A stretch of 48,593 bases of DNA from Buttiauxella warmboldiae (GCF_003818135.1 NZ_RPOH01000074.1:1-48593), one strand, 5' to 3'; shown: positions 1 to 12,996, numbered from the stretch's first letter. Made by a program: numbers and translations. Notes: generated from the sequence alone by a model not told the origin.

Positions 1-43
1 CCATGTTCGTTTTGCGAAAGTCATGGGGTTTGTCATCAGTCTG

Positions 44-73
44 AAAAGGCTCGCCGTTAATGGCGAGCCTTTT
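44..73 (-). terminator. argS terminator (possibly bidirectional)
   Basis: A perfect 12-bp stem (AAAAGGCTCGCC paired with GGCGAGCCTTTT, loop GTTAAT) lies just after the argS stop codon. Read on the minus strand it ends in a U run, as expected for argS termination. The arms start and end with A and T runs, so it could also stop a transcript entering from the left. Positions 1-43 hold no gene I can identify. Confidence 0.75.
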
Positions 74-90
74 GTGCATAAAAGCAAAAA

Positions 91-1824
91 TTACATACGT
101 TCTACGGTTTCAATCCCCAACGTATCCAGACCCAGCTTCAGCGTTTTCGCCGTCAACAGCGCCAGTTTCAGGCGGCTGTTACGCGCTTCAATGCTGTCAG
201 CGGTCAGAATTGGGCAATGCTCATAGAAGCCAGAGAATAGGCCCGCTACGTCGTACAGGTAAGAACACATCACGTGCGGCGTACCGTCACGCGCCACCAC
301 ATTCAGCGTTTCCTCAAATTGCAGCAGACGTGCCGCCAGTTGTGCTTCGCGATCTTCAGTCAGTACCACCAGCGCTTTCAGCAACTCGGCTTCATCAATA
401 TTGGCCTTACGGAACACTGACAGCACACGGGTATATGCATATTGCATATATGGCGCGGTGTTGCCTTCGAAGGCCAGCATGTTGTCCCAGTCGAAGATGT
501 AGTCGGTGGTACGGTTCTTGGACAGATCCGCGTATTTCACCGCGCCAATACCGACTGCGTTTGCCAGCGCTTCTAACTCATCAGCAGGCATATTCGGGTT
601 CTTTTCAGCCACCAGGCGACGCGCGCGTTCCAGCGCTTCATCCAACAGATCGGTCAGCTTAACGGTGCCACCGGAGCGAGTTTTAAACGGCTTGCCGTCT
701 TTACCCAGCATCATGCCGAACATATGGTGTTCTAACGGCACGGAATCTGGCACGTAACCGGCTTTACGCACGATAGTCCACGCCTGCATCAGGTGCTGAT
801 GCTGGCGGGAGTCGATGAAGTACATCACGCGGTCGGCATGTAGCGTTTCAAAGCGATATTTCGCACAGGCGATATCGGTGGTGGTGTACAGGTAGCCGCC
901 ATCCTTTTTCTGGATGATGACGCCCATCGGCTCGCCTTCTTTATTCTGGTATTCATCAAGGAAGACCACCGTTGCGCCTTCGCTTTCAACCGCCAGACCT
1001 TTGGCTTTCAGATCCGCCACAATGCCCGGCAGCATTGGGTTATAAAGGCTTTCACCCATTACGTCGTCACGGGTCAGCGTGACGTTCAGACGTTGGTAGG
1101 TGATTTGGTTTTGCGTCATGGTCACATCGACCAGCTTGCGCCACATAGTACGGCAATATTCATCGCCGCCTTGCAGCTTCACCACGTAGGCGCGAGCGCG
1201 CTCGGCAAATTCAGCGTCTTCGTCATAGTGTTTCTTCGCCGCGCGGTAGAACTCTTCGAGGTCGGCCAGCGCCATCTCGCCAGCGTTCTCTTGCTGCTGC
1301 TTTTCCAGATACGCAATCAGCATCCCGAACTGTGTGCCCCAGTCGCCAACGTGGTTGGCGCGGATAACTTTATGGCCAAGAAATTCCAGAGTACGCACCG
1401 CAGCATCACCAATGATGGTGGAGCGCACATGGCCGACGTGCATTTCTTTCGCCACGTTCGGTGCGGAGTAATCAACCACGACTGTTTTCGGTTCAGAAAC
1501 GGTAACACCAACACGGTCAGACGCCACGGCTTCGTCGACATTCTTCGCCAGAAACGCAGGATCGAGGAAGATATTGATAAAACCCGGGCCGGCGATTTCA
1601 ACTTTGCTGGCAATACCGGTCAAATCCAGATTGGCAATCACCAACTCTGCGACTTGTCGTGGCGGCTTGCCCAGTGATTTCGCAACTGACATCACACCAT
1701 TGGCCTGATAGTCGCCGAACTGAACTTTTGCTGACTGACGAACCTGTGGTTCGCAATCCGCAGGCGCGCCTGCGGCAATCAGTGCCTGACTGACTTTATC
1801 TGAGAGAAGTGCCTGAATATTCAC
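91..1824 (-). CDS. argS: Arginyl-tRNA synthetase
   Basis: Class I aminoacyl-tRNA synthetase that charges tRNA-Arg with arginine in the cytoplasm. The 577-residue length is normal for enterics. The N-terminal add-1 domain is followed by the HIGH-type signature HVGH (in [10 protein letters not shown]). The KMSKS region is the degenerate form usual for ArgRS ([13 protein letters not shown]), and a DALR-type anticodon-binding C-terminus ends GIETVERM. The start is GTG at 1824, giving the family's conserved MNIQALLS N-terminus. The gene stands alone and is divergent from yecM across about 250 bp, with its own terminator. Identification is very secure. Confidence 0.98.
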   Translation of the reverse strand: MNIQALLSDKVSQALIAAGAPADCEPQVRQSAKVQFGDYQANGVMSVAKSLGKPPRQVAELVIANLDLTGIASKVEIAGPGFINIFLDPAFLAKNVDEAVASDRVGVTVSEPKTVVVDYSAPNVAKEMHVGHVRSTIIGDAAVRTLEFLGHKVIRANHVGDWGTQFGMLIAYLEKQQQENAGEMALADLEEFYRAAKKHYDEDAEFAERARAYVVKLQGGDEYCRTMWRKLVDVTMTQNQITYQRLNVTLTRDDVMGESLYNPMLPGIVADLKAKGLAVESEGATVVFLDEYQNKEGEPMGVIIQKKDGGYLYTTTDIACAKYRFETLHADRVMYFIDSRQHQHLMQAWTIVRKAGYVPDSVPLEHHMFGMMLGKDGKPFKTRSGGTVKLTDLLDEALERARRLVAEKNPNMPADELEALANAVGIGAVKYADLSKNRTTDYIFDWDNMLAFEGNTAPYMQYAYTRVLSVFRKANIDEAELLKALVVLTEDREAQLAARLLQFEETLNVVARDGTPHVMCSYLYDVAGLFSGFYEHCPILTADSIEARNSRLKLALLTAKTLKLGLDTLGIETVERM

Positions 1825-2073
1825 CGGGATACCTTACTTTTTGCTAAGGGCTGCCATTAATTTACAGCAACCGTATCATTGGGGATAAAAATAGGGCGTA
1901 AGTATAACTTTATTTCCCCACCTTAGTCAGCAAAAGCCTTGCCCCGTGCGCCCTGTACTAATATCAACGGTATAGTGAATAACCATTCAGAAATGTTGCC
2001 GCGTTTCGGGTGTTGGTGATGGCGGCGGGAAAAGGTAGATTACCCTCCATTGGTGACTTGAGAGGAGATAGGG

Positions 2074-2640
2074 ATGGCTAACTGGCAGGCAATTGAACAA
2101 CTGAATGATATTGCAGCGGATCTCCCGCGCTTTACACAAGCGTTAACGGAACTTGCCGCGCGTCTGGATCTTGACATCGCGCCTCTTGATGCCGACCACA
2201 TTTCGCTGCGCTGTCACCAGAATACGACGGCGGAACGCTGGCGGGCGGGGCTGGAACAGTGCGGCACTCTGCTGTCAGAAAATATCATCAACGATCGTCC
2301 GATTTGCCTGTTTAAGCTTGATGAGCCGGTATGCGTGGCGCACTGGCAATTCAGCGTGGTTGAATTACCGTGGCCGGGTGAAAAGCGTTACCCCCATGAA
2401 GGCTGGGAGCACGTAGAAATTGTGCTGCCGGGGGACATTGCCACTCTGAATGCGCGTGCGCTGGATTTAATGTCCGACGCCGGTCTGCGTCAAACGGGGA
2501 TTTCGGTGAAAACCAGTTCTCCAAAAGGCGAACGTGAGCGCCTGCCAAACCCAACGCTTGCGGTCACCGACGGCAAAGTGACGATCAAATTCCATCCGTG
2601 GAGTATTGAAGATATTGTGGCTAGCGAATTAGCTGACTGA
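2074..2640 (+). CDS. yecM: YecM, VOC (glyoxalase-fold) family protein
   Basis: A 188-residue protein matching E. coli YecM along its full length. It has the vicinal-oxygen-chelate fold that is often metal-binding, with conserved His and Glu residues in [15 protein letters not shown] and GWEHVEIV. No signal peptide is visible, so it is probably cytosolic. The enzymatic substrate is unknown. A good Shine-Dalgarno sequence (GAGGAGA) precedes the ATG. cutC begins 17 bp after the stop, suggesting a two-gene unit. Confidence 0.93.
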   Translation: MANWQAIEQLNDIAADLPRFTQALTELAARLDLDIAPLDADHISLRCHQNTTAERWRAGLEQCGTLLSENIINDRPICLFKLDEPVCVAHWQFSVVELPWPGEKRYPHEGWEHVEIVLPGDIATLNARALDLMSDAGLRQTGISVKTSSPKGERERLPNPTLAVTDGKVTIKFHPWSIEDIVASELAD

Positions 2641-2657
2641 TTTTTAAGGAGTCATCA

Positions 2658-3407
2658 ATGCCGTTGCTTGAGATATGTTGTTATGGAATAGACTGTGCAG
2701 TTACTGCGCAACAAGCCGGAGCGGATAGAATCGAATTATGTGCAGCGCCGAAAGAGGGTGGATTAACCCCTTCAGCGGGCGTGCTGCGTAAAGTTAAAGA
2801 ACGGGTTTCGATTCCCGTGCACCCAATTATTCGTCCGCGCGGTGGCGATTTCTGCTACACCGATGGCGAGTTTGAAACCATGCTTGAAGATATCGCCTTC
2901 GTGCGTGAACTGGGGTTCCCGGGGCTGGTTATCGGGATGTTAGACAACGAAGGGCATATTGATCTGCCGCGTATGAAACGTGTTATGGGGCAGGCAAAGG
3001 GCATGGCGGTCACTTTCCACCGCGCGTTCGATATGTGCCATAACCCTCTTCAGGCATTGGAACAATTAACGGATTTGGGGGTGGCACGTATTCTCACTTC
3101 CGGCCAGCAACAGAGTGCCGAGGCAGGACTTTCATTACTCAGGGAACTAAAACAGCATTCCCGTGCTCCAATCATTATGGCCGGGGCTGGAGTAAGACTG
3201 AGCAACCTGAAAAAGTTCGTCGATCGGGGGATTGATGAAATGCACAGTTCAGCCGGGAAGAGCGTCGCTTCGCCGATGCGTTACCGCAAAGCGGGGGTCT
3301 CCATGAGTGCGGATGCCGAAGCCGATGAGTTTAACCGCTACTGCGTGGATGGTGAGGTGGTAGCAGCAATGAAAGCGGTGTTAGTGGCCAGCCAGACGGC
3401 AAACTAA
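2658..3407 (+). CDS. cutC: CutC family protein (TIM barrel)
   Basis: A 249-residue CutC-family protein with the family N-terminus [11 protein letters not shown] and the internal motifs RPRGGDFCY and TFHRAFDM. The family was first described as copper homeostasis proteins. That role in enterics has been questioned, and a cytosolic enzymatic function is possible. The Shine-Dalgarno sequence AAGGAG precedes the ATG. It follows yecM by 17 bp and is ended by a clear terminator at 3465-3491. In E. coli the torYZ genes lie next to cutC; they are absent here. Confidence 0.95.
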   Translation: MPLLEICCYGIDCAVTAQQAGADRIELCAAPKEGGLTPSAGVLRKVKERVSIPVHPIIRPRGGDFCYTDGEFETMLEDIAFVRELGFPGLVIGMLDNEGHIDLPRMKRVMGQAKGMAVTFHRAFDMCHNPLQALEQLTDLGVARILTSGQQQSAEAGLSLLRELKQHSRAPIIMAGAGVRLSNLKKFVDRGIDEMHSSAGKSVASPMRYRKAGVSMSADAEADEFNRYCVDGEVVAAMKAVLVASQTAN

Positions 3408-3464
3408 CCGATAACAGTTTTAAACCGCGCATCATGTTGCCCATATGATGTTGCTCGTACCAGG

Positions 3465-3491
3465 CCCCGATGTTTTATCGGGGTTTTTTTT
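3465..3491 (+). terminator. cutC terminator
   Basis: Stem CCCCGAT paired with ATCGGGG, loop GTTTT, followed by eight T residues, about 60 bp after the cutC stop codon. This is a standard intrinsic terminator. Confidence 0.85.
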
Positions 3492-3579
3492 AGTGAGCCA
3501 GATAACGATTTGTTTTTAAAGTGTATGTTGGCGTGTTGTTCAAACGTGTTAGTCTTCCGGTTCAACGACGGAGGACAAG

Positions 3580-3792
3580 ATGAATATTACCGACAAAGAG
3601 CTTTACGACGAAATGTGCAGGGTGGTGGGAAAGGTCGTGCTTGAGATGCGTGATTTAGGCCAGGAGCCGAAGCATGTTGTGATTGCAGGCGTGGTCAGGA
3701 CGATGTCCGCCAACGGTAACATTCAACGTTCGCCGCTGACCAGCGCCGCGATGAGCGAGGTGATTCGCGCACTCGGGTTTGCCTCAACATAA
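3580..3792 (+). CDS. FumD-like small protein (DUF2767 family)
   Basis: A 70-residue protein resembling E. coli FumD (YdhZ). It shares the block MCRVVGKVVLEM followed by RDLGQEPKH, then IAGVVRT, NIQRS and a C-terminal helix. FumD has been reported to have fumarase activity, but the family is small and the function is poorly settled. No signal peptide or membrane segment is visible. The Shine-Dalgarno sequence GGAGGA lies six bases before the ATG. The gene is flanked by its own upstream region (after the cutC terminator) and a shared hairpin downstream, so it is monocistronic. Its position beside cutC is not that of E. coli fumD, so it may be a paralogue or relocated copy. Confidence 0.8.
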   Translation: MNITDKELYDEMCRVVGKVVLEMRDLGQEPKHVVIAGVVRTMSANGNIQRSPLTSAAMSEVIRALGFAST

Positions 3793-3794
3793 TT

Positions 3795-3815
3795 AAGGCC
3801 ACAAAATGTGGCCTT
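3795..3815. terminator. Bidirectional terminator between fumD-like gene and cmoB
   Basis: Perfect 9-bp stem AAGGCCACA/TGTGGCCTT with an AAA loop, lying between two convergent genes. Both ends carry short A/T runs, so it probably serves both strands. The U tract is short. Confidence 0.65.
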
Positions 3816-3823
3816 TCTGACTT

Positions 3824-5978
<2,155 letters not shown>

Positions 5979-6048
5979 ACTCATATCCTATAGCGGTAGT
6001 TCCAGCACGGCCTATGATAACAGCGCAGACCATCGGCTGTCGCTACCC

Positions 6049-6867
6049 CTAAAACAGGGAGTTTTGTTTTGGAATAGCCGGTTCGTTACCCAGTTCAGGA
6101 AAGGTCTGTTGCAGCCCAGGCCATAAGGTATGCACCAGATCCTGTACCAGCCCGATATCTGGCGTATGCAAAAACAGGTAGGGCGTGGTGTGGGTCTCCC
6201 ATTCAGCCAGCTTTTTTAACCACGCCTCAAAGAAAGCGCTGTTTTGCTGCATATCGTCACTGCCGATAAAACGCACCAGCGGGTTGCCCGCCGTGACGAG
6301 CGCATGGACAGGGACTTTTGGTTTTTTGCGTTGTGCTTCACGAATCGCTTCGTTATGCGGTTTGGCGCGGTGAACTGGGCGACTATCGAGGATTACGCGG
6401 TTTACGCCGCGTTGATGTAATCCGCGATTGAATGCCTGCTCATCCTGGCTTTTATCAAAGAAAGCAGGGTGGCGAACTTCGACGCCATAGGTGAAATCTT
6501 TCGGCAGCGAGTCGAGGAAATGCCACAAGGCAGGTAAATCAGACGGCCCAAAGGTGGCCGGAAGCTGTAGCCAGTACTGCCCGATGCGGTTTGCCAGCGG
6601 CGACATGCGCTCAAGAAATTCCGCGCTTAAATCGCCACACTGGCGTAAGGCCGCGTTGTGGGAAATCGTGGCCGGGAATTTAAAGCAGAAACGGAAATCA
6701 TCCGTGGTCATCTCGCGCCAGCGCATCACCACTTCGGCTTTGGGAAGGGCATACAGCGTGGTGTTGCCTTCCACGCAATTGAAGTGGCGAGCGTAATCTT
6801 CAAGAGAGGTGATGCCAAGGCGTACCCATTTGGGATGCGACCATTGGGGAAGGCCAACGTATATCAC
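6049..6867 (-). CDS. yecE: YecE, DUF72 family protein
   Basis: A 272-residue DUF72 protein (TIM-barrel-like fold) with the family start [14 protein letters not shown], then [14 protein letters not shown] and [13 protein letters not shown]. The biochemical role is unknown. No signal peptide or transmembrane helix is apparent. The start overlaps the yecD stop by four bases, so the two are co-translated. The assignment follows both sequence and neighbours. Confidence 0.94.
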   Translation of the reverse strand: MIYVGLPQWSHPKWVRLGITSLEDYARHFNCVEGNTTLYALPKAEVVMRWREMTTDDFRFCFKFPATISHNAALRQCGDLSAEFLERMSPLANRIGQYWLQLPATFGPSDLPALWHFLDSLPKDFTYGVEVRHPAFFDKSQDEQAFNRGLHQRGVNRVILDSRPVHRAKPHNEAIREAQRKKPKVPVHALVTAGNPLVRFIGSDDMQQNSAFFEAWLKKLAEWETHTTPYLFLHTPDIGLVQDLVHTLWPGLQQTFPELGNEPAIPKQNSLF

Positions 6868-7430
6868 AGGGCAGCAATAACCTCTTCAGTACGACGGACA
6901 CGGGCGATGCGTGGGAAAATATGCCTCATGCTGCCCTGATGCTGGTCGCTGCTTGCCGCACTACAGGCATCTTCAGCGACCACCAGATTAAAGCCCAGCT
7001 CCCAGGCGTTACGCGCGGTGGATTCCACCCCGATATTAGTGGAAATACCGCACAGCACGATGGTGTCGATACCCCGGCGGCGCAGCTGGAGTTCCAGATC
7101 GGTGCCGTAAAATGCGCCCCACTGGCGTTTAGTCACTTCGATGTCGCCGTCTTGTTTCCCCAGCTCCTGCGGGTAAACCCACCAGTTGTCAGGCAGGGTA
7201 TGCGCGCCGATCCCGGCGTCAACCGGCTGCCTGAGCGCTTCGGCAAAATCTTCAGACCAGCCTACGCGCACCATAAACACCGGCGAGCCGTTGGCACGGA
7301 ATTTTTCAGCCAGTTTTGCCGCACGAACCACCACATCCTGTGCACTGTGCGGGCCGCCGGCAAAGGGCAGGATGCCTTCCTGCAAATCAATCACCACAAG
7401 CGCGGTTCTGGCGGTATTGAGTGCTAACAT
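6864..7430 (-). CDS. yecD: YecD, isochorismatase-like cysteine hydrolase
   Basis: A 188-residue isochorismatase-family hydrolase. The catalytic Asp lies in [12 protein letters not shown], the Lys in [10 protein letters not shown], and the usual nucleophilic Cys position falls in [15 protein letters not shown]. The substrate is not known. An in-frame TTG lies six codons upstream, but the ATG at 7430 has CGGAG at proper spacing and matches the family N-terminus ([12 protein letters not shown]). It leads the yecD-yecE pair, divergent from aspS. Confidence 0.93.
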   Translation of the reverse strand: MLALNTARTALVVIDLQEGILPFAGGPHSAQDVVVRAAKLAEKFRANGSPVFMVRVGWSEDFAEALRQPVDAGIGAHTLPDNWWVYPQELGKQDGDIEVTKRQWGAFYGTDLELQLRRRGIDTIVLCGISTNIGVESTARNAWELGFNLVVAEDACSAASSDQHQGSMRHIFPRIARVRRTEEVIAAL

Positions 7431-7571
7431 TCGGTGACTCCGGGTCAAAATGAGCTTATCGACGCATACCTTACGACGGAATACGAGCGGCAGAGTTTAC
7501 AAATTTTGTTAATTTTTGTGAGTTTTGCCTGCGCGCGGCGTTTTGAAACGCGTTAGTCAGGCGTATCGGGC

Positions 7572-7600
7572 TTATCGTCGGGCATTATTTCCAGTATAAT
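7572..7600 (+). promoter_or_regulatory. Candidate aspS promoter
   Basis: A perfect -10 hexamer TATAAT at 7595-7600 is preceded at 17 bp by a weak -35 (TTATCG). A GC-rich stretch (AGCCCCC) follows the -10, the kind of discriminator linked to stringent control. This gives a leader of about 95 bases before the aspS ATG. Confidence 0.55.
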
Positions 7601-7701
7601 AGCCCCCTTTTTTATCAATATATGACATACAAAAATAGTGGTCGCCGGGCTGCCTGATTTGCAGGTAACGCACGGTGAGCGGCTAATTTAAGGGATATCT
7701 C

Positions 7702-9474
7702 ATGCGTACAGTATATTGCGGGCAGCTCAATCAATCCCATGTGGGACAACAAGTAACACTGTGTGGTTGGGTCAATCGTCGTCGTGACCTCGGTAGCCTT
7801 ATCTTTATTGATATGCGCGATCGCGAAGGCATCGTGCAGGTGTTTTTCGACCCGGACCGTCAGGATGCGTTCCAGCTTGCTTCCGAACTGCGTAATGAGT
7901 TCTGCATTCAAATCACCGGCACCGTTCGCCCGCGTGATGAAAAAAACATCAACAAAGATATGGCAACCGGCGCGGTTGAAGTCTTCGCCACCGATTTGAC
8001 CATCATCAACCGTTCGGAAGCGCTGCCGCTGGACTCCAACCATGTCAACACGGAAGAAGCGCGTCTGAAATTCCGTTACCTGGATCTGCGTCGCCCTGAA
8101 ATGGCGAACCGTCTGAAAACGCGTGCCAAAATCACCAGCTTCGTGCGCCGCTTTATGGATGACCACGGTTTCCTTGATATCGAAACCCCGATGCTGACCA
8201 AAGCCACACCTGAAGGCGCGCGTGACTACCTGGTGCCAAGCCGTGTGCATAAAGGTAAATTCTACGCCCTGCCGCAGTCGCCGCAGCTGTTCAAACAGCT
8301 GCTGATGATGTCCGGTTTTGACCGTTACTATCAGATCGTTAAGTGCTTCCGCGATGAAGACTTACGCGCCGACCGTCAGCCAGAATTTACCCAGATCGAC
8401 GTTGAAACCTCCTTTATGACCGCCCCACAGGTGCGTGAAGTGATGGAAAAACTGGTTCGCGATCTGTGGCTGGAAGTGAAAAACGTCGATCTGGGCGATT
8501 TCCCAATCATGACCTTCGCCGAAGCGGAGCGTCGTTACGGCTCTGACAAACCAGACCTGCGTAACCCGATGGAGCTGGTGGACGTTGCTGACCTGCTCAA
8601 AGACGTTGAGTTTAAAGTGTTCGCAGGCCCGGCCAATGATGTGAAAGGCCGCGTTGCTGCCCTGCGCGTGCCGGGTGGCGCACAGTTAAGCCGCAAACAG
8701 ATTGACGACTACGGCAAGTTCATTGAAATTTACGGCGCGAAAGGGCTGGCCTATATCAAAGTGAACGAGCGTGCGAAAGGCATCGAAGGTATCACTAGCC
8801 CGGTGGCTAAGTTCCTGAATGCTGAAATCGTTGAAGCTATTCTGGAGCGTACTGCTGCGCAAGATGGCGATATGATCTTCTTCGGCGCAGACAACAAAAA
8901 AGTGGTTGCGGATGCACTTGGCGCGTTACGCCTGAAAATCGGTAAAGATCTGAGCATCACCGATGAAAAAGCATGGGCACCGCTGTGGGTTATCGACTTC
9001 CCTATGTTTGAAGACAACGGCGAAGGCGGCCTGACCGCAATGCACCACCCGTTCACCGCCCCGAAAGATATGTCCCCGGAAGAACTGGCGGCCGATCCAG
9101 AAGCGGCTGTGGCAAACGCCTACGATATGGTTATCAACGGTTACGAAGTTGGCGGCGGTTCTGTGCGTATCCACAACGGCAATATGCAACAGACTGTGTT
9201 CGGCATTCTGGGTATCACCGAAGAAGACCAGCGCGAGAAGTTTGGCTTCCTGCTCGACGCCCTGAAATACGGTACGCCGCCGCACGCGGGCCTGGCGTTT
9301 GGTCTGGATCGTCTGACTATGCTGTTGACCGGCACCGACAACATCCGTGATGTTATCGCGTTCCCGAAAACCACCGCAGCAGCGTGTCTGATGACCGAAG
9401 CGCCAAGTTTTGCTAATCCAACGGCGCTGGCCGAGCTGGGTGTGGCGGTGATTAAAAAGGCTGAGAAAGAATAA
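7702..9474 (+). CDS. aspS: Aspartyl-tRNA synthetase
   Basis: Class IIb aminoacyl-tRNA synthetase of 590 residues that charges tRNA-Asp. It has the N-terminal OB-fold anticodon-binding domain ([14 protein letters not shown]). The catalytic core carries PQSPQLFKQ, motif 2 ([20 protein letters not shown]) and motif 3 ([13 protein letters not shown]). The bacterial GAD insertion lies between the core motifs. The stop codon directly abuts the nudB ATG, so the two genes are translationally linked. Confidence 0.98.
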   Translation: MRTVYCGQLNQSHVGQQVTLCGWVNRRRDLGSLIFIDMRDREGIVQVFFDPDRQDAFQLASELRNEFCIQITGTVRPRDEKNINKDMATGAVEVFATDLTIINRSEALPLDSNHVNTEEARLKFRYLDLRRPEMANRLKTRAKITSFVRRFMDDHGFLDIETPMLTKATPEGARDYLVPSRVHKGKFYALPQSPQLFKQLLMMSGFDRYYQIVKCFRDEDLRADRQPEFTQIDVETSFMTAPQVREVMEKLVRDLWLEVKNVDLGDFPIMTFAEAERRYGSDKPDLRNPMELVDVADLLKDVEFKVFAGPANDVKGRVAALRVPGGAQLSRKQIDDYGKFIEIYGAKGLAYIKVNERAKGIEGITSPVAKFLNAEIVEAILERTAAQDGDMIFFGADNKKVVADALGALRLKIGKDLSITDEKAWAPLWVIDFPMFEDNGEGGLTAMHHPFTAPKDMSPEELAADPEAAVANAYDMVINGYEVGGGSVRIHNGNMQQTVFGILGITEEDQREKFGFLLDALKYGTPPHAGLAFGLDRLTMLLTGTDNIRDVIAFPKTTAAACLMTEAPSFANPTALAELGVAVIKKAEKE

Positions 9475-9918
9475 ATGGCCTGGAAGCGTCCCGTCTCGGT
9501 ACTGATTGTGATTTTTGCGCAGGACACCGGACGGGTGCTGATGCTACAGCGGCGCGACGATCCTGATTTCTGGCAGTCGGTTACCGGCAGCATTGAAGAG
9601 GGGGAAAGCGCGCTGCATGCCGCGCTGCGTGAAGTAAAGGAAGAGGTCGATATTGACGTTGTCTCAGAACAGCTGACCCTGAACGACTGTCAACGCTGCG
9701 TGGAGTTCGAGATTTTTACACATTTGCGTCATCGCTATGCGCCGGGGATCACGCGCAATACAGAATATTGGTTCTGTCTTGCGCTGCCTCACGAACGCTC
9801 GATTACCATCACGGAACATCTGGCCTGGGAATGGACAGACGCACAGGCTGCGGCTGCTATGACTAAATCGTGGAGCAACCGGCAGGCGATTGAAGAGTTT
9901 GTTATTGATGCGGCCTGA
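9475..9918 (+). CDS. nudB: Dihydroneopterin triphosphate diphosphatase NudB
   Basis: A 147-residue Nudix hydrolase that removes pyrophosphate from dihydroneopterin triphosphate in folate synthesis. It was also described as a dATP pyrophosphohydrolase. The Nudix box is intact (GSIEEGES, then [14 protein letters not shown]). The C-terminal block [12 protein letters not shown] of E. coli appears as [14 protein letters not shown]. The N-terminus is a few residues shorter than in E. coli because the ATG sits immediately after the aspS stop codon. Confidence 0.96.
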   Translation: MAWKRPVSVLIVIFAQDTGRVLMLQRRDDPDFWQSVTGSIEEGESALHAALREVKEEVDIDVVSEQLTLNDCQRCVEFEIFTHLRHRYAPGITRNTEYWFCLALPHERSITITEHLAWEWTDAQAAAAMTKSWSNRQAIEEFVIDAA

Positions 9919-9944
9919 AAAAGGCGTTTTTGGAGAAAGTTATT

Positions 9945-10688
9945 ATGGCAGGTCACAGTAAATGGGCCAACACGAAGCACCGCAAAGCGGCACAGGATGC
10001 CAAGCGCGGTAAAATTTTTACCAAAATCATTCGTGAGCTGGTAACCGCAGCTCGTCTGGGCGGCGGCGACCCGGGCTCTAACCCGCGTCTGCGTGCGGCG
10101 ATTGATAAAGCGTTATCCAACAACATGACGCGCGACACCTTAAACCGCGCAATCGCGCGTGGCGTGGGTGGCGATGAAGACGCGAACATGGAAACCATCA
10201 TTTATGAGGGTTACGGCCCCGGTGGTTCTGCGGTCATGGTTGAGTGCCTGAGCGACAACCGCAACCGCACCGTGGCGGAAGTGCGTCACGCGTTCAACAA
10301 ATGTGGCGGCAACCTGGGAACCGACGGTTCTGTAGCGTATCTCTTCACCAAAAAAGGCGTTATCTCTTATGCCCCAGGCAAAGATGAAGACACCGTGATG
10401 GAAGCTGCGCTGGAAGCGGGTGCCGAAGATGTTGTCTCTTATGACGACGGCGCAATTGACGTGTTCACCGCGTGGGAAGAAATGGGTGCGGTACGTGACG
10501 CGCTGGAAGCTGCAGGCCTGAAAGCCGACGAAGCAGAAATTTCTATGATCCCATCCACCAAAGCGGATATGGACGCAGAAACTGCACCGAAACTGATGCG
10601 CCTTATCGACATGTTGGAAGACTGCGATGACGTGCAGGAAGTTTACCACAACGGTGAGATCTCTGATGAGGTTGCGGCAACGCTGTAA
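9945..10688 (+). CDS. yebC: YebC/TACO1-family protein
   Basis: A 247-residue YebC family protein with the canonical start [15 protein letters not shown], then [16 protein letters not shown] and the three-domain layout of the family. Members are described as DNA-binding regulators and, for YebC/TACO1 proteins more recently, as factors helping ribosomes through difficult sequences. The start at 9945 is chosen over an ATG five codons upstream because it gives the family N-terminus behind GGAGAAAG. It lies in the aspS-nudB-yebC-ruvC string. Confidence 0.96.
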   Translation: MAGHSKWANTKHRKAAQDAKRGKIFTKIIRELVTAARLGGGDPGSNPRLRAAIDKALSNNMTRDTLNRAIARGVGGDEDANMETIIYEGYGPGGSAVMVECLSDNRNRTVAEVRHAFNKCGGNLGTDGSVAYLFTKKGVISYAPGKDEDTVMEAALEAGAEDVVSYDDGAIDVFTAWEEMGAVRDALEAAGLKADEAEISMIPSTKADMDAETAPKLMRLIDMLEDCDDVQEVYHNGEISDEVAATL

Positions 10689-10731
10689 TGGTGTTGTCTG
10701 AAACCGTACACCGGTTTACGGGAGACGCGTG

Positions 10732-11253
10732 ATGGCGATTATTCTCGGTATCGATCCGGGGTCACGCGTTACCGGTTATGGCGTTATTCGCCAGACCGGA
10801 CGGCAGCTTACCTATTTAGGCAGCGGCTGTATTCGTACTCAGGTGACCGACTTACCCTCGCGTCTGAAGCTTATCTACGCGGGGGTGAGCGAAATTATTA
10901 CCCAGTTCCAGCCTGAATATTTCGCCATCGAATCCGTGTTTATGGCAAAAAATGCCGACTCAGCGTTGAAACTCGGCCAGGCGCGCGGCGCGGCGATTGT
11001 TGCCGCGGTAAACCATGAGCTGCCGGTGTTTGAATATGCTGCCCGTCAGGTCAAGCAGACGGTGGTCGGTATCGGAAGCGCGGAGAAAAGCCAGGTGCAG
11101 CACATGGTGCGCACTTTGCTGAAACTCTCCGCTAACCCGCAGGCCGATGCGGCGGATGCGCTGGCGATTGCCATTACGCACTGCCACGTGACGCAGAACT
11201 CGATGCAGATGAGCGAATCGCGGCTTAATCTGGCGCGGGGACGTTTAAAATAA
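10732..11253 (+). CDS. ruvC: Holliday junction resolvase RuvC
   Basis: A 173-residue crossover junction endonuclease that cuts Holliday junctions paired with RuvAB. The RNase H-like catalytic acids are visible: Asp in LGIDPGSR, Glu in FAIESVFM and the Asp residues in [11 protein letters not shown]. The start is ATG at 10732, with the GTG one codon upstream giving a redundant Met. GGAGA precedes it. Downstream lies a hairpin that also contains the ruvAB LexA box. E. coli yebB, normally between ruvC and ruvA, is missing. Confidence 0.97.
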   Translation: MAIILGIDPGSRVTGYGVIRQTGRQLTYLGSGCIRTQVTDLPSRLKLIYAGVSEIITQFQPEYFAIESVFMAKNADSALKLGQARGAAIVAAVNHELPVFEYAARQVKQTVVGIGSAEKSQVQHMVRTLLKLSANPQADAADALAIAITHCHVTQNSMQMSESRLNLARGRLK

Positions 11254-11255
11254 AT

Positions 11256-11282
11256 AAGGCTGGATATCTATCCAGCCTTTTT
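11256..11282 (+). terminator. ruvC terminator stem
   Basis: An 11-bp perfect stem (AAGGCTGGATA/TATCCAGCCTT, two-base loop) begins three bases after the ruvC stop codon and runs into five T residues. It looks like an intrinsic terminator, although the two-base centre means a few inner pairs must open to form the loop. The same bases carry the LexA box of ruvAB. Confidence 0.6.
11260..11275. promoter_or_regulatory. LexA (SOS) box of ruvAB
   Basis: CTGGATATCTATCCAG has the CTG-N10-CAG form of a LexA operator and resembles the SOS box known upstream of E. coli ruvA. It lies about 60 bp before the ruvA start, so DNA damage should induce ruvAB apart from ruvC. Confidence 0.85.
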
Positions 11283-11332
11283 AATATGATAAGCAAAATT
11301 TTTGGCATAGCCGCTAAACGCAGGAGCAGATT

Positions 11333-11944
11333 GTGATTGGACGACTCAGAGGCATCATTCTCGAAAAACAGCCGCCGCTGGTATTAATGGAAGTGGGCGG
11401 TGTAGGGTATGAAGTCCATATGCCGATGACCTGCTTCTATGAATTACCGGAAATCGGTAAAGAAGCGGTGGTGTTTACCCAGTTTGTGGTGCGCGAAGAT
11501 GCGCAGCTGCTTTACGGGTTCAATAACAAACAAGAACGCACGCTTTTCCGCGAACTTATCAAAGTGAATGGCGTTGGCCCGAAACTGGCGCTGGCGATTC
11601 TTTCTGGTATGTCGGCACAACAGTTTGTTAATGCGGTTGAACGTGAAGAAATTGGTTCTTTAGTCAAACTGCCGGGCGTGGGTAAAAAGACCGCCGAGCG
11701 TTTGATTGTCGAAATGAAAGACCGCTTCAAAGGTATGCATGGCGACCTGTTTACTCCGGCATCCGATCTGGTGCTGACGGCGCCGGAAAGTGGGGCGACG
11801 GACGACGCCGAGCAGGAAGCGGTTGCGGCGCTGGTATCGCTGGGCTATAAACCACAAGAAGCAAGTCGCATGGTAAGCAAAGTGGGTAAAACGGGTGCCG
11901 ATTGCGAAACCCTGATCCGTGACGCACTCCGTGCGGCACTTTGA
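11333..11944 (+). CDS. ruvA: Holliday junction DNA helicase subunit RuvA
   Basis: A 203-residue RuvA, the tetrameric protein that binds the four-way junction and positions two RuvB rings. It shows the N-terminal OB-fold ([14 protein letters not shown]), two helix-hairpin-helix motifs ([13 protein letters not shown] and [13 protein letters not shown]) and the C-terminal RuvB-binding domain ([16 protein letters not shown]). The start is GTG at 11333 behind CAGGAG. It is followed 20 bp later by ruvB, giving an SOS-controlled operon. Confidence 0.98.
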   Translation: MIGRLRGIILEKQPPLVLMEVGGVGYEVHMPMTCFYELPEIGKEAVVFTQFVVREDAQLLYGFNNKQERTLFRELIKVNGVGPKLALAILSGMSAQQFVNAVEREEIGSLVKLPGVGKKTAERLIVEMKDRFKGMHGDLFTPASDLVLTAPESGATDDAEQEAVAALVSLGYKPQEASRMVSKVGKTGADCETLIRDALRAAL

Positions 11945-11964
11945 ACCCCTAAGGTAGATAAAGG

Positions 11965-12975
11965 ATGATTGAAGCAGACCGTCTGGTATCGCCAGACACC
12001 ATCACCCCTGATGAGCTAATTGACCGCGCAATCCGCCCGCGTTTCCTGGCAGATTATGTCGGCCAGCCGCAGGTTACCTCGCAAATGGAGATTTTCATTC
12101 AGGCGGCGAAACTGCGTGGGGATGCGCTCGATCATCTGTTAATTTTCGGCCCGCCAGGGTTGGGGAAAACCACGCTGGCGAATATTGTCGCCAACGAAAT
12201 GGGTGTCAATCTGCGCACCACTTCCGGCCCGGTGCTGGAAAAAGCAGGGGATTTGGCGGCAATGCTGACCAACCTCGAACCCCACGACGTTTTATTTATC
12301 GATGAAATCCACCGTTTATCGCCGGTTGTCGAAGAAGTGCTTTATCCGGCAATGGAAGATTATCAGCTCGATATCATGATTGGCGAAGGTCCGGCAGCGC
12401 GCTCGATTAAAATCGATCTGCCGCCGTTTACCCTGATTGGCGCGACGACGCGAGCAGGTTCTTTGACTTCACCACTGCGTGACCGTTTCGGGATCGTGCA
12501 ACGCCTGGAGTTTTACGGGGTTGCTGATTTGCAGCACATCGTTGGCCGCAGCGCGAGCGTATTAGGGCTGGAAATGAGTGAAGAGGGCGCTTTTGAAGTG
12601 GCGAAGCGAGCGCGTGGTACGCCGCGTATTGCCAACCGTTTACTGCGGCGGGTGCGTGATTTTGCCGAAGTGCGTCACGATGGCACCATCAGCGCCGAAA
12701 TCGCTTCGCAGGCGCTGGATATGCTGAATGTCGATACCGAAGGCTTTGACTATATGGACCGCAAACTACTGCTGGCGGTGATCGACAAATTCCTCGGCGG
12801 CCCGGTTGGGCTGGACAACCTCGCGGCGGCAATTGGTGAGGAGCGGGAAACGATAGAAGATGTGCTGGAGCCCTTCCTGATCCAGCAGGGCTTCCTGCAG
12901 CGCACCCCGCGCGGACGAATGGCCACACCGCGCGCCTGGACTCACTTTGGGATTGTGCCGCCAATACTGCCCTGA
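11965..12975 (+). CDS. ruvB: Holliday junction branch migration ATPase RuvB
   Basis: A 336-residue AAA+ motor that drives branch migration with RuvA. Walker A is [10 protein letters not shown], Walker B is LFIDEIHRL, sensor 1 is [10 protein letters not shown], and the arginine finger lies in [10 protein letters not shown]. The C-terminal winged helix ([12 protein letters not shown]) is intact. It is the last gene of ruvAB. The 275 bp after it hold transposase debris and then the toxin-antitoxin promoter, with no obvious ruvB terminator. Confidence 0.98.
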   Translation: MIEADRLVSPDTITPDELIDRAIRPRFLADYVGQPQVTSQMEIFIQAAKLRGDALDHLLIFGPPGLGKTTLANIVANEMGVNLRTTSGPVLEKAGDLAAMLTNLEPHDVLFIDEIHRLSPVVEEVLYPAMEDYQLDIMIGEGPAARSIKIDLPPFTLIGATTRAGSLTSPLRDRFGIVQRLEFYGVADLQHIVGRSASVLGLEMSEEGAFEVAKRARGTPRIANRLLRRVRDFAEVRHDGTISAEIASQALDMLNVDTEGFDYMDRKLLLAVIDKFLGGPVGLDNLAAAIGEERETIEDVLEPFLIQQGFLQRTPRGRMATPRAWTHFGIVPPILP

Positions 12976-12996
12976 ATGATCTAAAAAGCTGTTCAT

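Noticed and set aside
1-43. Possible 3' end of a gene entering from the left
   Set aside because: No frame matches the end of flhE or another neighbour I can recognise, so no feature is called.
7622-7657. An 11-codon ORF (MTYKNSGRRAA) in the aspS leader, a possible leader peptide
   Set aside because: No Shine-Dalgarno sequence precedes it and there is no run of Asp codons or attenuator hairpin.
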